Source: an uncultured Eubacteriales bacterium
GTDB taxonomy: Bacteria > Bacillota > Clostridia > Christensenellales > CAG-917
Length of the DNA stretch: 40,337 nucleotides
Direction of reading: 5' to 3'
Assembly (NCBI GenBank): GCA_900544575.1
Contig: UQVO01000015.1
Coordinates: 1 to 40,337 of the forward strand
Made by a program: the position numbers and the translations under genes. Of the stretch, positions 29,346-38,855 are shown piece after piece; positions within the stretch are counted from its first letter, which is position 1; the number at the start of each line of letters is the position of its first letter. The notes under the pieces are model-generated. The model was not told where the DNA came from and ran no database searches. It was given only the letters and a program-made list of their open reading frames with translations.

Positions 29346-31257
29346 CCATAATCAATCCCCAATAATTCATAATCCGAGGAAAAGGCTGCTTGCGGTATTA
29401 CTGCTTGCGGCTTTTTCCTTTGCCGCGATACTCGGAAAAATGTTCGTCGTTATGGTGGTCGACGGGAGCGAATTGCAGGCGAAAGCCGTATCGCAATGGA
29501 TGCGCGACGTGCCTACGGAAGCGGCGAGAGGGCGCATTCTGGACAGAAACGGCGTCGTGCTTGCCGACACCGCCACGCGCTACAACATATACGTCCGTCC
29601 CAACGCCACGGGGGACAAGGAGGGCGTGGCAAGACTGCTTGCGGAAGTTTTCGGATACGATTATCAGGCGACGCTGGACAAAATCTCCGTCCAGACGTCC
29701 GAGGTCACCGTCGCGCGCGGCGCGACGAAGGAACAGCTCGACGCTCTGTATGCGTCGGGGCTTTCGGGCATTTATTACGGAGAGGACAATCTGCGTTATT
29801 ATCCGTTCGGGGACTTTATGACGCAGGTGCTGGGCTTTACGGGATTCGACGGCAACGGGCAGACGGGACTGGAAGCGTATTACGACAAATATCTTGCGGG
29901 CACGGACGGTATGATACTCACCGACACCGACCTCGTGGGCAGGGAGCTGGAAGGCGGCGGAAGCTATTACGTCCCCGCCGTTGCGGGTATGGACGTGGTG
30001 ACCACGCTGGACGCCACGATACAGCGCATAGCGGAGGGCGCGCTGCGCACGGCGGAGGCGAGGTTCAGCCCCAAGGCCGCGGCGTGCGTGGTAATGAATT
30101 ACCGCACGGGGGAGATACTCGCGCTTGCGGAGTATCCTTCTTTCGACCTCAACGACGTGCCCCGCGACGACCTCGAAAAGCTGTTCGGCTACTCCAAGAG
30201 CTCGGTGGTGTCATCCGTGTACGAACCGGGGTCAACATTCAAGATACTCACCGCCGCGGCGGCGCTCGATACGGGCAGCGTAAGCGTGACGGACAGATAT
30301 TACTGTTCGGGGACGCGGGTGGTCGACGGGCAGAAAATCCGCTGCTGGAAGGCGAAGGGGCACGGCTCGATAAGTTTCGCGGAAGGAGTGGAGCAGAGCT
30401 GCAACTGCGTGTTTATGGACAGCGCGCTGGCGATGGGCACGGACGTGTTTTACGATTATCTTTCCTCTTTCGGGCTCGCGGATAAAACGGGGGTGGACAT
30501 AACGGGCGAAACGTCGGGGATATTCATCTCCCGCGGCAACGTGAAGAGCGTGGACCTCGCGCGCATAGGCTTCGGGCAGGCGGTCGCGGTCACGCCGATA
30601 GGTATGCTTGCCGCCGCGTCGTCCGTGGTGAACGGAGGAACTCTCGTCACTCCGCATCTGCTGAATTACGTCAGCGACCCGTATTCGGGCACGACCGCAG
30701 GAGGCGATTTCGGCACGCGCGGCACGACCGTGTCCGCGTCCACTTCCGAAACTATGCGCACTCTGCTCGAAAACGTGGTCAAAAACGGCAGCGGCAAGAG
30801 CGCTTACGTCCCCGGCTACCGCATAGCGGGCAAGACGGGCACTGCGCAGAAATACGAAAACGGGCACATCGCACAGGGGAAATACATCTCTTCTTTTCTC
30901 GGATTTTCGCTGGAAGAGGAAGCGCCTTACGCCGTGCTTCTGCTCGTCGACGAACCGCAGGGATATATGTATTACGGTTCGCTCGTCGCGGCTCCGCTCG
31001 TGGGAGAGGTGTTTTCGGGGATATTCGCGTATCTCGGCGTTGAGGCGGAGTTCACGGGAGAAGAGGCGGAAGTCATCGGCGACCCGTTCGAGCTCGACGA
31101 CTATACGGGTATGAGCGTGCAGCAGGCGAAAGCGAAACTCGCGGCGCTCGGCCTGCACGTCGAGACGGACGGCGACGGAGGCACGGTGACGGGGCAGTTC
31201 CCCGCCGCGGGTGCCGCCGTGGACGGCAGAAATACCGTGCTGCTGCTTACGGGCTGA
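29326..31257 (+). CDS. Class B penicillin-binding protein (FtsI/SpoVD type) with PASTA domain
   Basis: 643 residues. One N-terminal span (~25-45), a PBP dimerisation domain (VPTEAARGRILDRNGVVLADT), and a transpeptidase domain with S303TFK, S358CN and K503TG, so catalysis is intact. One C-terminal PASTA domain (~585-643; DYTGMSVQQAKAKLAALGL). It crosslinks septal peptidoglycan with FtsW. The single PASTA domain resembles SpoVD, but being the only such gene in the cluster it is likely the vegetative division PBP. The start is ATG 29326, overlapping the FtsL-like gene; a TTG at 29320 is an alternative. A terminator follows at 31292, splitting the cluster. Confidence 0.93.
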   Translation: MRFPKSDHNQSPIIHNPRKRLLAVLLLAAFSFAAILGKMFVVMVVDGSELQAKAVSQWMRDVPTEAARGRILDRNGVVLADTATRYNIYVRPNATGDKEGVARLLAEVFGYDYQATLDKISVQTSEVTVARGATKEQLDALYASGLSGIYYGEDNLRYYPFGDFMTQVLGFTGFDGNGQTGLEAYYDKYLAGTDGMILTDTDLVGRELEGGGSYYVPAVAGMDVVTTLDATIQRIAEGALRTAEARFSPKAAACVVMNYRTGEILALAEYPSFDLNDVPRDDLEKLFGYSKSSVVSSVYEPGSTFKILTAAAALDTGSVSVTDRYYCSGTRVVDGQKIRCWKAKGHGSISFAEGVEQSCNCVFMDSALAMGTDVFYDYLSSFGLADKTGVDITGETSGIFISRGNVKSVDLARIGFGQAVAVTPIGMLAAASSVVNGGTLVTPHLLNYVSDPYSGTTAGGDFGTRGTTVSASTSETMRTLLENVVKNGSGKSAYVPGYRIAGKTGTAQKYENGHIAQGKYISSFLGFSLEEEAPYAVLLLVDEPQGYMYYGSLVAAPLVGEVFSGIFAYLGVEAEFTGEEAEVIGDPFELDDYTGMSVQQAKAKLAALGLHVETDGDGGTVTGQFPAAGAAVDGRNTVLLLTG

Positions 31258-31291
31258 ACACTTAATTTTTCCGTTGATGTCTTATTTTACC

Positions 31292-31313
31292 GCGCCGTTG
31301 ACCGGCGCTTTTT
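31292..31313 (+). terminator. Internal dcw terminator after the PBP gene
   Basis: GCGCCG (31292-31297) pairs with CGGCGC (31303-31308) around TTGAC, followed by TTTTTC. It divides mraZ-pbp from murE onward; no strong promoter was seen between here and murE, only weak TATA-like sequences near 31321-31340. Confidence 0.8.
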
Positions 31314-31354
31314 CGTTACTTAATATGTGTTTATAACTTATACGGAGGTGCCTC

Positions 31355-32794
31355 ATGAGGCTAAGCAAACTGCTCGAAGGAGTGAGGGTTTCCGCGGTGT
31401 GCGCGGACGGAAATTTCGAGGTCAAGTCTTTGAAAATCGATTCGCGGGAAGTCGGTGACGGCGACCTGTTTTTTTGTATGAAAGGGGTGCGGGACGACGG
31501 AAACAGATATCTTCCGGAAATCAAAGCCGATTTCGTTGCCGTCACGGAATGCAAGCCCGACGCGGATTGCAGATACGTTCTCGTGGACGACGTAAGACGC
31601 GCATACGCGCTGATGTCTTCGGCGTTCTGGGGACATCCCGCGCAGGGGATGAAATTCGTCGCCGTCGTGGGGACCAACGGAAAGACCTCGACCGCGCATT
31701 ACATTGCCTCGCTGCTTTCGGGCGCGGGCTTCAAAGTCGGGCTTACGGGCACGGAAGGGCATTTCATAGAGGGGGAAAAGGTGGGGGCGAGTCTCACCAC
31801 TCCCGACAGCTTCGAAATGAACGAACTGCTTTTCAAAATGAGGGCGAGAGGCGTGGACGCGGTGGTGTCCGAAGTTTCGGCGCACGCGATAAGGCTGTGC
31901 AAAACCGCGGGCATTGTCGCAGACGTCGCCGTGCTGACGAACGTTTCGCGCGACCATCTGGATTATTTCGGCACTTTCGAGGCGTACAAGGAAACGAAAC
32001 TTTCTTATTTCAGTCCCGAAAACGTAAAAAAAGCGGTCGTGAACGTGGACGACGCGGCGGGGCGCGAGCTTGTGCGCCGCGCGGAAAAAGAGGGGCTCGA
32101 CTGTGTGACTTACGGGCTGGAAAATCCCGCGGATTCCTTTGCCGTCAACGTGCGCGAGGATATTGACGGCGTGCGTTTCGTGGCAAACCTGTCCGACGAC
32201 ATCGTGGAAGTGAAATCGCAGCTGATGGGCGAGTTCAACGTCTACAATCTGCTTGCCGCGCTGACGGCGGCGAGGGAGCTGGGAGTTTCCGCCGAAACGC
32301 TGACGCACGCGGTGCGCAGGGTGAGAGCCGTGCGAGGAAGGTTCAGCGTGCTGCGCAACGACCGCGGCAGCGTCATCATAGACTACGCGCACACTCCCGA
32401 CGGGCTGGAAAATCTGCTGCGGACGGCGCGTACTCTCACGAAATCCAGGCTGATAACCGTGTTCGGCTGCGGCGGAGAACGCGACCGCGGCAAACGGCGG
32501 CTGATGGGGGAAACCGCGGCGAAATTCAGCGATTTCGTCATCGTGACTTCCGACAATCCGCGTTTTGAAGACCCGTCGCGCATCATCGACGACATCACCG
32601 TCGGGATGAAGGGGACGGAATACAAAACTTTCGTGGACAGGACGGAGGCCATTGCTTATGCGATGTCCGAAATGGCGGAGGGCGACACGGTGGTCATTGC
32701 GGGCAAGGGCAGCGAGGACTATCTCGACATCCGCGGCAAGAAAGTGCCGTACAGCGATTTCGACACCGCGCGCAGGTGGGGACAGGTCAGATGA
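31355..32794 (+). CDS. murE: UDP-MurNAc-tripeptide synthetase MurE (mDAP type)
   Basis: 479 residues. Adds the third stem residue to UDP-MurNAc-L-Ala-D-Glu. Motifs: KIDSREVGDGDLFF, ATP loop VVGTNGKTSTAHY, SLTTPDSFE, VSEVSAHAIRL, NVSRDHLDYFG, DYAHTPDGLENLL, FGCGGERDRGKR and, near the end, SDNPRFEDP. The DNPRxE motif marks meso-diaminopimelate specificity rather than lysine. ACGGAGGTG lies before the ATG. Its TGA overlaps the mraY ATG (ATGA). MurF, normally next, is instead at 6493. Confidence 0.95.
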   Translation: MRLSKLLEGVRVSAVCADGNFEVKSLKIDSREVGDGDLFFCMKGVRDDGNRYLPEIKADFVAVTECKPDADCRYVLVDDVRRAYALMSSAFWGHPAQGMKFVAVVGTNGKTSTAHYIASLLSGAGFKVGLTGTEGHFIEGEKVGASLTTPDSFEMNELLFKMRARGVDAVVSEVSAHAIRLCKTAGIVADVAVLTNVSRDHLDYFGTFEAYKETKLSYFSPENVKKAVVNVDDAAGRELVRRAEKEGLDCVTYGLENPADSFAVNVREDIDGVRFVANLSDDIVEVKSQLMGEFNVYNLLAALTAARELGVSAETLTHAVRRVRAVRGRFSVLRNDRGSVIIDYAHTPDGLENLLRTARTLTKSRLITVFGCGGERDRGKRRLMGETAAKFSDFVIVTSDNPRFEDPSRIIDDITVGMKGTEYKTFVDRTEAIAYAMSEMAEGDTVVIAGKGSEDYLDIRGKKVPYSDFDTARRWGQVR

Positions 32795-33792
32795 AACCCG
32801 GCATACTGCTGCTTGTATATTTCCTGCTTTCCGCCGTGTGCGCTCTCGTCGTCGCGCCTTTTGCGGTCAGGGCGCTCAGACGGCTGAAAGCGGGGCAGAC
32901 CGTGCTCGGATACGTCACGCAGCACGAGCACAAGACGGGCACTCCGACAATGGGCGGCATAATTTTTCTGCTGCCCGCCGTCATAGTCTGCGCGGTCGAA
33001 ACCACGGCGTTTTCGCTGGTCGCGCTGGCGGTTACGCTGGGTTTTGCCGTGCTCGGTTTTCTCGACGATTTCATAAAGATAAAGTTTCACCGCAATCTGG
33101 GGCTGAAAGCGTATCAGAAAATCATAGGTCAGCTGGGCATAAGCGCAATCGCCGCGTATTTCTGTTTCGCCTCGCCCGAAATCGGCACCTCCGTTATGCT
33201 TCCGCTCGGCGGAGGAGAGGGGTATATGTCCTGGGGAATAATCCCTTTCGTAATACTCGTTTACGTCGCCACCACCAACTCCGTCAACCTGACGGACGGG
33301 CTTGACGGACTCGCCGCCACGACTTCGGCGGGCTATTTTCTGGTGTTTGCCGTGCTCACTTTCCTGATGTTTTCGGACGCTGAGTCCGCGGGGGACGGGG
33401 CGCGGGCGGAACAGCTCTTTTCCCTTGCCGCGCTTTCCGCATCCCTGCTCGGCGGGCTTCTGGGATACCTTGTGTTCAACGCAAATCCCGCCTCCGTGAT
33501 GATGGGGGATACCGGCTCTCTGGGGCTGGGTGCCGCCGCGGCGACGGTCGCGGTATTTTCGCGTTCCGAACTTCTTCTGCCCGTGGCAGGCATAATGTTC
33601 GTATGGTCCAGCATATCGGTAATAATGCAGGTGCTCGTGTTCAAGACGGCAAAGCGCCGCGTGTTTCTGATGGCTCCCTTCCATCACCATCTGGAAATGA
33701 AAGGCTGGTCCGAAACCCGCATATGCGCTCTTTATCTCGTGCTGACCCTGATTGCGGGCGCGCTTACTCTGATATTGGCGAGGGCAGTATGA
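32791..33792 (+). CDS. mraY: Phospho-N-acetylmuramoyl-pentapeptide transferase MraY
   Basis: 333 residues with about ten membrane spans. Transfers phospho-MurNAc-pentapeptide to undecaprenyl phosphate, forming lipid I. Seen: GTPTMGGIIFLLP, FLDDFIKI with the catalytic aspartates, NSVNLTDGLDGLAA, MMGDTGSLGLG and FHHHLEMKGW, the HHH loop typical of MraY rather than WecA. ATGA overlaps link it to murE upstream and murD downstream. Confidence 0.96.
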   Translation: MKPGILLLVYFLLSAVCALVVAPFAVRALRRLKAGQTVLGYVTQHEHKTGTPTMGGIIFLLPAVIVCAVETTAFSLVALAVTLGFAVLGFLDDFIKIKFHRNLGLKAYQKIIGQLGISAIAAYFCFASPEIGTSVMLPLGGGEGYMSWGIIPFVILVYVATTNSVNLTDGLDGLAATTSAGYFLVFAVLTFLMFSDAESAGDGARAEQLFSLAALSASLLGGLLGYLVFNANPASVMMGDTGSLGLGAAAATVAVFSRSELLLPVAGIMFVWSSISVIMQVLVFKTAKRRVFLMAPFHHHLEMKGWSETRICALYLVLTLIAGALTLILARAV

Positions 33793-35093
33793 ATCTTGCG
33801 GGAAAAAAGGTCGTCGTGTACGGCGCGGGCGTGAGCGGACTTTCCGCCGCGCAGCTTGTGCGCGACCACGGCGGACGCGCGGTCATTTACGACGACAATC
33901 CGACAAAAAGCCATTCCACGTCGTGCACATCGGTGTTCAACGACTGCGACATAGTGGTGGTCAGCCCCGGCGTAGCGAGCGGGAATCCCCACGTGCTGGA
34001 CGCGAAACTCGGCGGCAAACAGGTGGTCAGCGAGCTGGAACTCGCCTCCGCGTTCTGCCGTGCGGAACAGATTGCGGTCACGGGCACGAACGGAAAGACG
34101 ACCACCACGATGCTCATCGACCACATCCTCAGATATGCGAAGATACCGTCCCACGCGGTCGGAAACATCGGCGCGGCGTTTTCTTCCATTGCCGACAAAC
34201 TCGACGCAATGGAAGTGGCGGTGATAGAAGCGTCGAGTTTTCAGCTGGAAGGAGCGCAGTTTTTCGCCCCGGACATCGCGGTGATGCTCAACATCACCCC
34301 CGACCACCTCGACAGGCACGGCAATCTGGACAGATACATAGGCGCGAAGGCAAACGTGTTTCTCCGTCAGTCGGAGAGCGACCTCGCGGTGTTCAACGCC
34401 GACGACGAAAACGTGCGCTCGCTCCTTCCCGTCATACGCGCGCGGAAAGTGCCGTTCAGCCTGAACGGACCCGTCGACGGAGCTTATCTTTCGTCGGGGT
34501 TCGTGTGCTACAAGGGGATGCCCGTCGCGGAGGCGGATGACCTCGATTTCAGGGGAAGAGAAATAGAGGACCTGCTTGCCGCAGTCGCCGTAGCGGCGGA
34601 AAAAGGAATAAGTTTTTATACGATAGCTTCCGCGCTGCACACCTTCAAACGTCCCGATTTCAGGCGGAAAGCGTGCGGGGAAGTGCGGGGTGTGTCCGTC
34701 TTCAACGACAGCAAGGCCACCAACGTATTTTCCACCGTTTCCGCGGCGGAAAGTATGGACGGCGATACCGTCCTCATCCTCGGCGGCGCGGACAGGGGCG
34801 AGAACTTCGCGGAACTTTTCGATAAGCTCCCTTCCAAAGTCAAAGGCGCGGTCGCGACGGGAGAGAACGCGGACAAAATAATTGCCGCCGCACGCGAAAA
34901 AGGGTTTCTGCGCATATCCGAAAGCCCGGACATCTTCGACGCGTGCGCCGACGCGGTGGAACTCGCGCACGAACTCGACTGCGGCAACGTGCTGTTTTCG
35001 CCGTCTTCCAAAAGCTATGACAATTACACGAGCTATGCCGAGCGCGGGCGCGCTTTCGACGCCGCCGTCAGACGGCTGATGAACGAAAAATGA
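33789..35093 (+). CDS. murD: UDP-MurNAc-L-alanine--D-glutamate ligase MurD
   Basis: 434 residues. Adds D-Glu. Motifs: KKVVVYGAGVSGLSAAQL (UDP-binding N-domain), VVVSPGVASGNP, VTGTNGKTTTTMLI (ATP loop), NITPDHLDRHG, VFNDSKATN and a closing FSPSSKSYDNYTSYAERGRAF. The start ATG overlaps the mraY stop. A longer frame open to 33603 lies within mraY in another frame and is not used. The order mraY-murD-ftsW is the standard one. Confidence 0.95.
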   Translation: MNLAGKKVVVYGAGVSGLSAAQLVRDHGGRAVIYDDNPTKSHSTSCTSVFNDCDIVVVSPGVASGNPHVLDAKLGGKQVVSELELASAFCRAEQIAVTGTNGKTTTTMLIDHILRYAKIPSHAVGNIGAAFSSIADKLDAMEVAVIEASSFQLEGAQFFAPDIAVMLNITPDHLDRHGNLDRYIGAKANVFLRQSESDLAVFNADDENVRSLLPVIRARKVPFSLNGPVDGAYLSSGFVCYKGMPVAEADDLDFRGREIEDLLAAVAVAAEKGISFYTIASALHTFKRPDFRRKACGEVRGVSVFNDSKATNVFSTVSAAESMDGDTVLILGGADRGENFAELFDKLPSKVKGAVATGENADKIIAAAREKGFLRISESPDIFDACADAVELAHELDCGNVLFSPSSKSYDNYTSYAERGRAFDAAVRRLMNEK

Positions 35094-36262
35094 AGGGGAG
35101 AGAGTTTTTCGCGTTCGACAAGCCGCTCGCCTTTACCGCGGTGCTGCTTTCCTGCATAGGGCTCGTGTTCATTTATTCCGCGTCGTCGTATTCTGCGGAA
35201 TTGCAGTTCGGCGACGCCTTCCACTATGTCGAAACGCAGGGTATCGCGCTCGTCCTCGGCATTGCGGCAATGCTTGCCGTATCTTTCGTTCCGCCCGAAA
35301 CGATAAAGAAATATTCCTTCGTTCTCTATGCCGTGGGCGTTCTTCTGCTCGCCGCGGTGTTCATACCGGGGCTCGGCGTGGAAAGTTACGGTGCGAAAAG
35401 GTGGCTGAACCTCGGCTTTTTCACCGTTCAGCCCTCGGAATACGCGAAATTCGCAATGGCGGCGTTTCTTGCCGCGTTTGCCGCGAAAAAGGGTACGGGC
35501 ACTCTTCCGCGCGCACTGCTGTTTCTTGCGATTGCCGGCGTCGTATGCCTGCTGCTGCTTCTCGAACCCAATATGTCCGTGACGATATGCGTCGGCGCGG
35601 CGGCGTTCGCGCTGCTGTTCGCGTCGGGTGCGAAACCTTCTCATCTCGTCGTCATTCTGGTGCCCGTGGTGATATGCGGGGTCGCCCTGGTCGTCGCGGA
35701 ACCTTACCGCGTGCGCAGGCTGCTTGCCTTCCTCGACCCGTGGTCTTCCCCCCTCGACGAAGGTTATCAGCTCATTCAGTCCTATTACGCGTTGGGTTCG
35801 GGCGGACTTTTCGGCGTGGGGCTGTTCAATTCGCGGCAGAAATATCTCTTCCTTCCGTTTGCGGAGAGCGATTTCATACTTTCCGTCATAGGGGAGGAAA
35901 CGGGCTTTTTCGGAGTGTTTTTCGTGCTCGCGCTCTTTGCCGTCATCGTGGTGCGCGGCATAGTGATAGCTTCGCGGGCGACGGACAGATATTCGTGTTA
36001 TCTTGCCGCGGGCATAACCGCGATTATCGCAATGCAGACTCTTATGAACGCCGCCGTCGTGTGCGGCGCCGTTCCGCCGACGGGACTGCCTCTGCCTTTC
36101 GTGAGCGCGGGCGGGAGTTCTCTCGTGTCCTATCTCGCGGCGACGGGCGCTCTGCTTTCGGTGTCCAGGCGTTCGGCGGGCAGGTTCCTGCGTCCCGAAG
36201 CGATAGCGCGCGAAACGAAATCCGGAAAACGCAGCCTGACCGCGGGACGCGCGGCGGCATAA
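35090..36262 (+). CDS. ftsW: SEDS-family septal peptidoglycan glycosyltransferase FtsW
   Basis: 390 residues, about ten spans. Polymerises lipid II at the septum with the class B PBP. Marks: IYSASSYSAELQFGD, GAKRWLNLGFFTVQPSEYAKF, DEGYQLIQSYYALGSGGLFGVG (with the conserved catalytic-loop aspartate before it), FLPFAESDFILSVIGEETGF and PTGLPLPFVSAGGSS. The ATG overlaps the murD stop. In most clusters murG follows; here murA does. Confidence 0.95.
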   Translation: MKGREFFAFDKPLAFTAVLLSCIGLVFIYSASSYSAELQFGDAFHYVETQGIALVLGIAAMLAVSFVPPETIKKYSFVLYAVGVLLLAAVFIPGLGVESYGAKRWLNLGFFTVQPSEYAKFAMAAFLAAFAAKKGTGTLPRALLFLAIAGVVCLLLLLEPNMSVTICVGAAAFALLFASGAKPSHLVVILVPVVICGVALVVAEPYRVRRLLAFLDPWSSPLDEGYQLIQSYYALGSGGLFGVGLFNSRQKYLFLPFAESDFILSVIGEETGFFGVFFVLALFAVIVVRGIVIASRATDRYSCYLAAGITAIIAMQTLMNAAVVCGAVPPTGLPLPFVSAGGSSLVSYLAATGALLSVSRRSAGRFLRPEAIARETKSGKRSLTAGRAAA

Positions 36263-36278
36263 ACAGGGGTAGGGAGAT

Positions 36279-37535
36279 ATGGCAAAGGAAATTCTCAGAA
36301 TCGGGGGCGGGGAGTCCCTTTTCGGCAAAGTCACCGTCCACGGCGCCAAAAACGCCGTGCTTCCTATGCTTGCGGCGAGCGTGCTCACGCAAAGTCCCGT
36401 CACGGTGCGCGACTGTCCGCTGATAAGCGACGTCGACGATATGATACTCGTCCTGCGCGCGCTCGGCGTTTCCGCCGTCCGCGATGGCAGAAACGTGACG
36501 GTGTCGGGCGCGCCCTCTCTCACCGAAATTCCCGCACATCTTGCGTGTGCGATGCGTTCGTCCGTATTTATGTTGGGAGCGCTGCTTGCCGAATGCGGCG
36601 AAGTGCGTCTTTTCGCGCCCGGAGGCTGCCGCATAGGGGCGCGGCCTCTCGACATACATTTCGACGGATTTTCCCGCCTCGGTGCGGAAGTGGAGTACGG
36701 CGAAGATTACGTCCGCTGCACCGCCGACAGGCTGCGCGGAGCTGACATAGTGCTCAAATATCCGAGCGTGGGCGCGACGGAAAATCTGATTATGGCGTCC
36801 GTCAAGGCACAGGGCGTCACCCGTCTTATCGGCGCGGCGCGCGAGCCGGAAATCGTGTCCCTCGTCGCACTTCTGCGCAAAATGGGAGCGGAGATTTCGG
36901 GAGAGGGCACGCCCGTGGTCACCGTGCGCGGAGTGGATGCGCTGGACGGAGCGGCGGCAACTCCCGTCGGCGACAGAATAGTCGCGGGTACGGTTATGGC
37001 GGCGACCGCGGTATGCGGCGGCAGGGTGGAGATATCGGGCGCGGACTCTTCCGTGCTGGGAGCCGTGATTTCCCCGTTCCTCGGAGCACACACCTTTTTG
37101 GTGGAGCACGGCGGGGTCATTGTCTTCGAAAGCGACGGTATGCTTTCGCCGACCGACGTTTCCACGGGTCCGTATCCGCTGTTTCCGACGGATATGCAGG
37201 CGCCGTTTATGGCGTGCCAGTGTTATGCGTCGGGGATGAGTTCGATGCGCGAAACGGTGTTCGAAGACAGGTTTGCCCACGTCGGGGAACTCGTGAAAAT
37301 GGGCGCGCGCATAGCGCTTGCGGGCAACACCGCTTTCGTGGACGGCAGCGAAGGTATGCACGGCGCCGCGCTTTCAGCCGCGGACCTCAGGGGCGGTGCG
37401 GGGCTTGTGGTCGCCGCGCTGGGAGCGCACGGGGAGAGCACTGTGGACGGTCTGCGTTACATCGACCGCGGCTACGAAAAAATAGAAAATCTTTTCTCGG
37501 TGCTCGGCGGAAAGATTTCGCGCATTACCGTCTGA
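36279..37535 (+). CDS. murA: UDP-N-acetylglucosamine 1-carboxyvinyltransferase MurA
   Basis: 418 residues. First committed step of peptidoglycan synthesis, enolpyruvyl transfer to UDP-GlcNAc. Seen: VHGAKNAVLPMLAAS (Lys22/Asn23 equivalents), APGGCRIGARPLDIH with the fosfomycin-target cysteine C117 present, and ETVFEDRFAHV near the C-terminus. The retained cysteine predicts normal fosfomycin sensitivity at the target level. It begins 16 nt after ftsW with AGGGAGA before the ATG. Last gene of the murE operon; no strong hairpin terminator follows, only T-rich sequence. Confidence 0.95.
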   Translation: MAKEILRIGGGESLFGKVTVHGAKNAVLPMLAASVLTQSPVTVRDCPLISDVDDMILVLRALGVSAVRDGRNVTVSGAPSLTEIPAHLACAMRSSVFMLGALLAECGEVRLFAPGGCRIGARPLDIHFDGFSRLGAEVEYGEDYVRCTADRLRGADIVLKYPSVGATENLIMASVKAQGVTRLIGAAREPEIVSLVALLRKMGAEISGEGTPVVTVRGVDALDGAAATPVGDRIVAGTVMAATAVCGGRVEISGADSSVLGAVISPFLGAHTFLVEHGGVIVFESDGMLSPTDVSTGPYPLFPTDMQAPFMACQCYASGMSSMRETVFEDRFAHVGELVKMGARIALAGNTAFVDGSEGMHGAALSAADLRGGAGLVVAALGAHGESTVDGLRYIDRGYEKIENLFSVLGGKISRITV

Positions 37536-37610
37536 AACCGAAAAAATCGTTCAACAGCCGCTTTTTTCTCCCTTTTTTTCCGAAAAACAGCGTTTTTTAA
37601 CGTAAAACCA

Positions 37611-37638
37611 TTGACAGCGGGTCTAATTATTATATAAT
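37611..37638 (+). promoter_or_regulatory. ftsA-ftsZ promoter
   Basis: Perfect TTGACA (37611-37616), 16-nt spacer, perfect TATAAT (37633-37638). The leader contains a CTCGC/GCGAG hairpin (about 37663-37680) before the GGGGAGA ribosome site. Confidence 0.9.
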
Positions 37639-37691
37639 AAAGTTAGTACTAATATAATCGCGCTCGCATATATGCGCGAGTTCGGGGAGAT

Positions 37692-38855
37692 ATGAGCGCA
37701 TTGTTCAACAAAGACATCGTCGTGCTCGACGTCACGTCGAGGCTGATAAGCGCCATAGCGGGGTGCAGAAAAGCGCAGTCCGTCTATGACGTGAAAGCGT
37801 GCGCCGAAAGAGAGTACGACGGATATTCCGACGGCGAGTTTTTCGACGCGGACGCTGCGGCGAAAGCGGCGGAAGAAGTGCTGTCCGAAGCGGTGAACGC
37901 AAGCGGCACTTCGGCGCGGCGCGTTTTCATAGGCGTGCCGGGTGAGTTCGTCACGCTCGTCAACCGTCCCGTGTCCGTCACTCTGGACAGGGTGCGCAAA
38001 GTCATCGACGCGGATATAGATTATCTCATCGCAAAAGGAGGCGTCTTCGAAGACGCCTCGTACGTTCTCGTAAATTCTTCCGCCGTATGTTTTTCGGTGG
38101 ACACTTCCGACAAACTGTACTTCGACGTGCGCGGTATGAACGCGGGCAGAGTGTCCGCGACGGTTTCCTATATGCTGGCGGAACGCCGTTTTACGGACCT
38201 TTTCGAAGCGGCGGCAAAGAGAGCGGGCTTTAAGGAAATACGTTTCGTCGCCACACCGTGGGCGGAAGGCGTCGCAATGTTCGAACGCGAGCAGCGCGAT
38301 GCGACTTACGTCGTGGTGGATGCGGGCTATCTGTCCACTTCCGTCGCGATAGGCAGGGGAGAAGGGCTCGTCGACCTGAAATCCTTCTCTATGGGCGGAG
38401 GACATATCGCCGCCGACATTTACGAAGTTCTCGGCGTGCCGTTCGAGCTTGCGGAGCGCGCGAAGGAACTTGTGGACCTCAATCTTTCCTATTCCGACGA
38501 CGCGGTGCTCGTCGCGGACGGCGAACACGTCGTGTATGCCGCAGAGGCGTGCGAAATCGTGCGCGCCAGGCTGGAATATTTCGCCGAAATAGTGGCGCAG
38601 GTGCTTGACGGGGGGGATTTCCCGACTTATGTCCCCGTATGGCTGACGGGCGAGGGAATGACCTCAATCCGCGGCGCACGCGCCTATATAGCGGAAAAAC
38701 TCGGACGCAGCGTCGAAATATGCGCGCCCAAACTTCCGGGCTTTGCCCGTCCCGACGACAGCTCCAAGGTGTCGTTGCTCATTGTTGCGGAAACTCTCTC
38801 GAAAGATACTTTCGGCAGTTATATCAAACGTGTTTTCAACGGAGGTAAAAAATGA
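37692..38855 (+). CDS. ftsA: FtsA-like actin-fold division protein
   Basis: 387 residues. Membrane tether and regulator of FtsZ. The actin-fold phosphate loops are recognisable ([15 protein letters not shown] at the start; [17 protein letters not shown] and [12 protein letters not shown] in the second half), and the SHS2-like segment lies near residues 80-165 ([19 protein letters not shown]). It is more divergent than usual FtsA: phosphate loop 1 lacks the normal DxGTxK/S and loop 2 has DAGYLST rather than DxGxGTT. The C-terminal [12 protein letters not shown] may be a short amphipathic anchor. ATGA overlap with ftsZ. Confidence 0.88.
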   Translation: MSALFNKDIVVLDVTSRLISAIAGCRKAQSVYDVKACAEREYDGYSDGEFFDADAAAKAAEEVLSEAVNASGTSARRVFIGVPGEFVTLVNRPVSVTLDRVRKVIDADIDYLIAKGGVFEDASYVLVNSSAVCFSVDTSDKLYFDVRGMNAGRVSATVSYMLAERRFTDLFEAAAKRAGFKEIRFVATPWAEGVAMFEREQRDATYVVVDAGYLSTSVAIGRGEGLVDLKSFSMGGGHIAADIYEVLGVPFELAERAKELVDLNLSYSDDAVLVADGEHVVYAAEACEIVRARLEYFAEIVAQVLDGGDFPTYVPVWLTGEGMTSIRGARAYIAEKLGRSVEICAPKLPGFARPDDSSKVSLLIVAETLSKDTFGSYIKRVFNGGKK

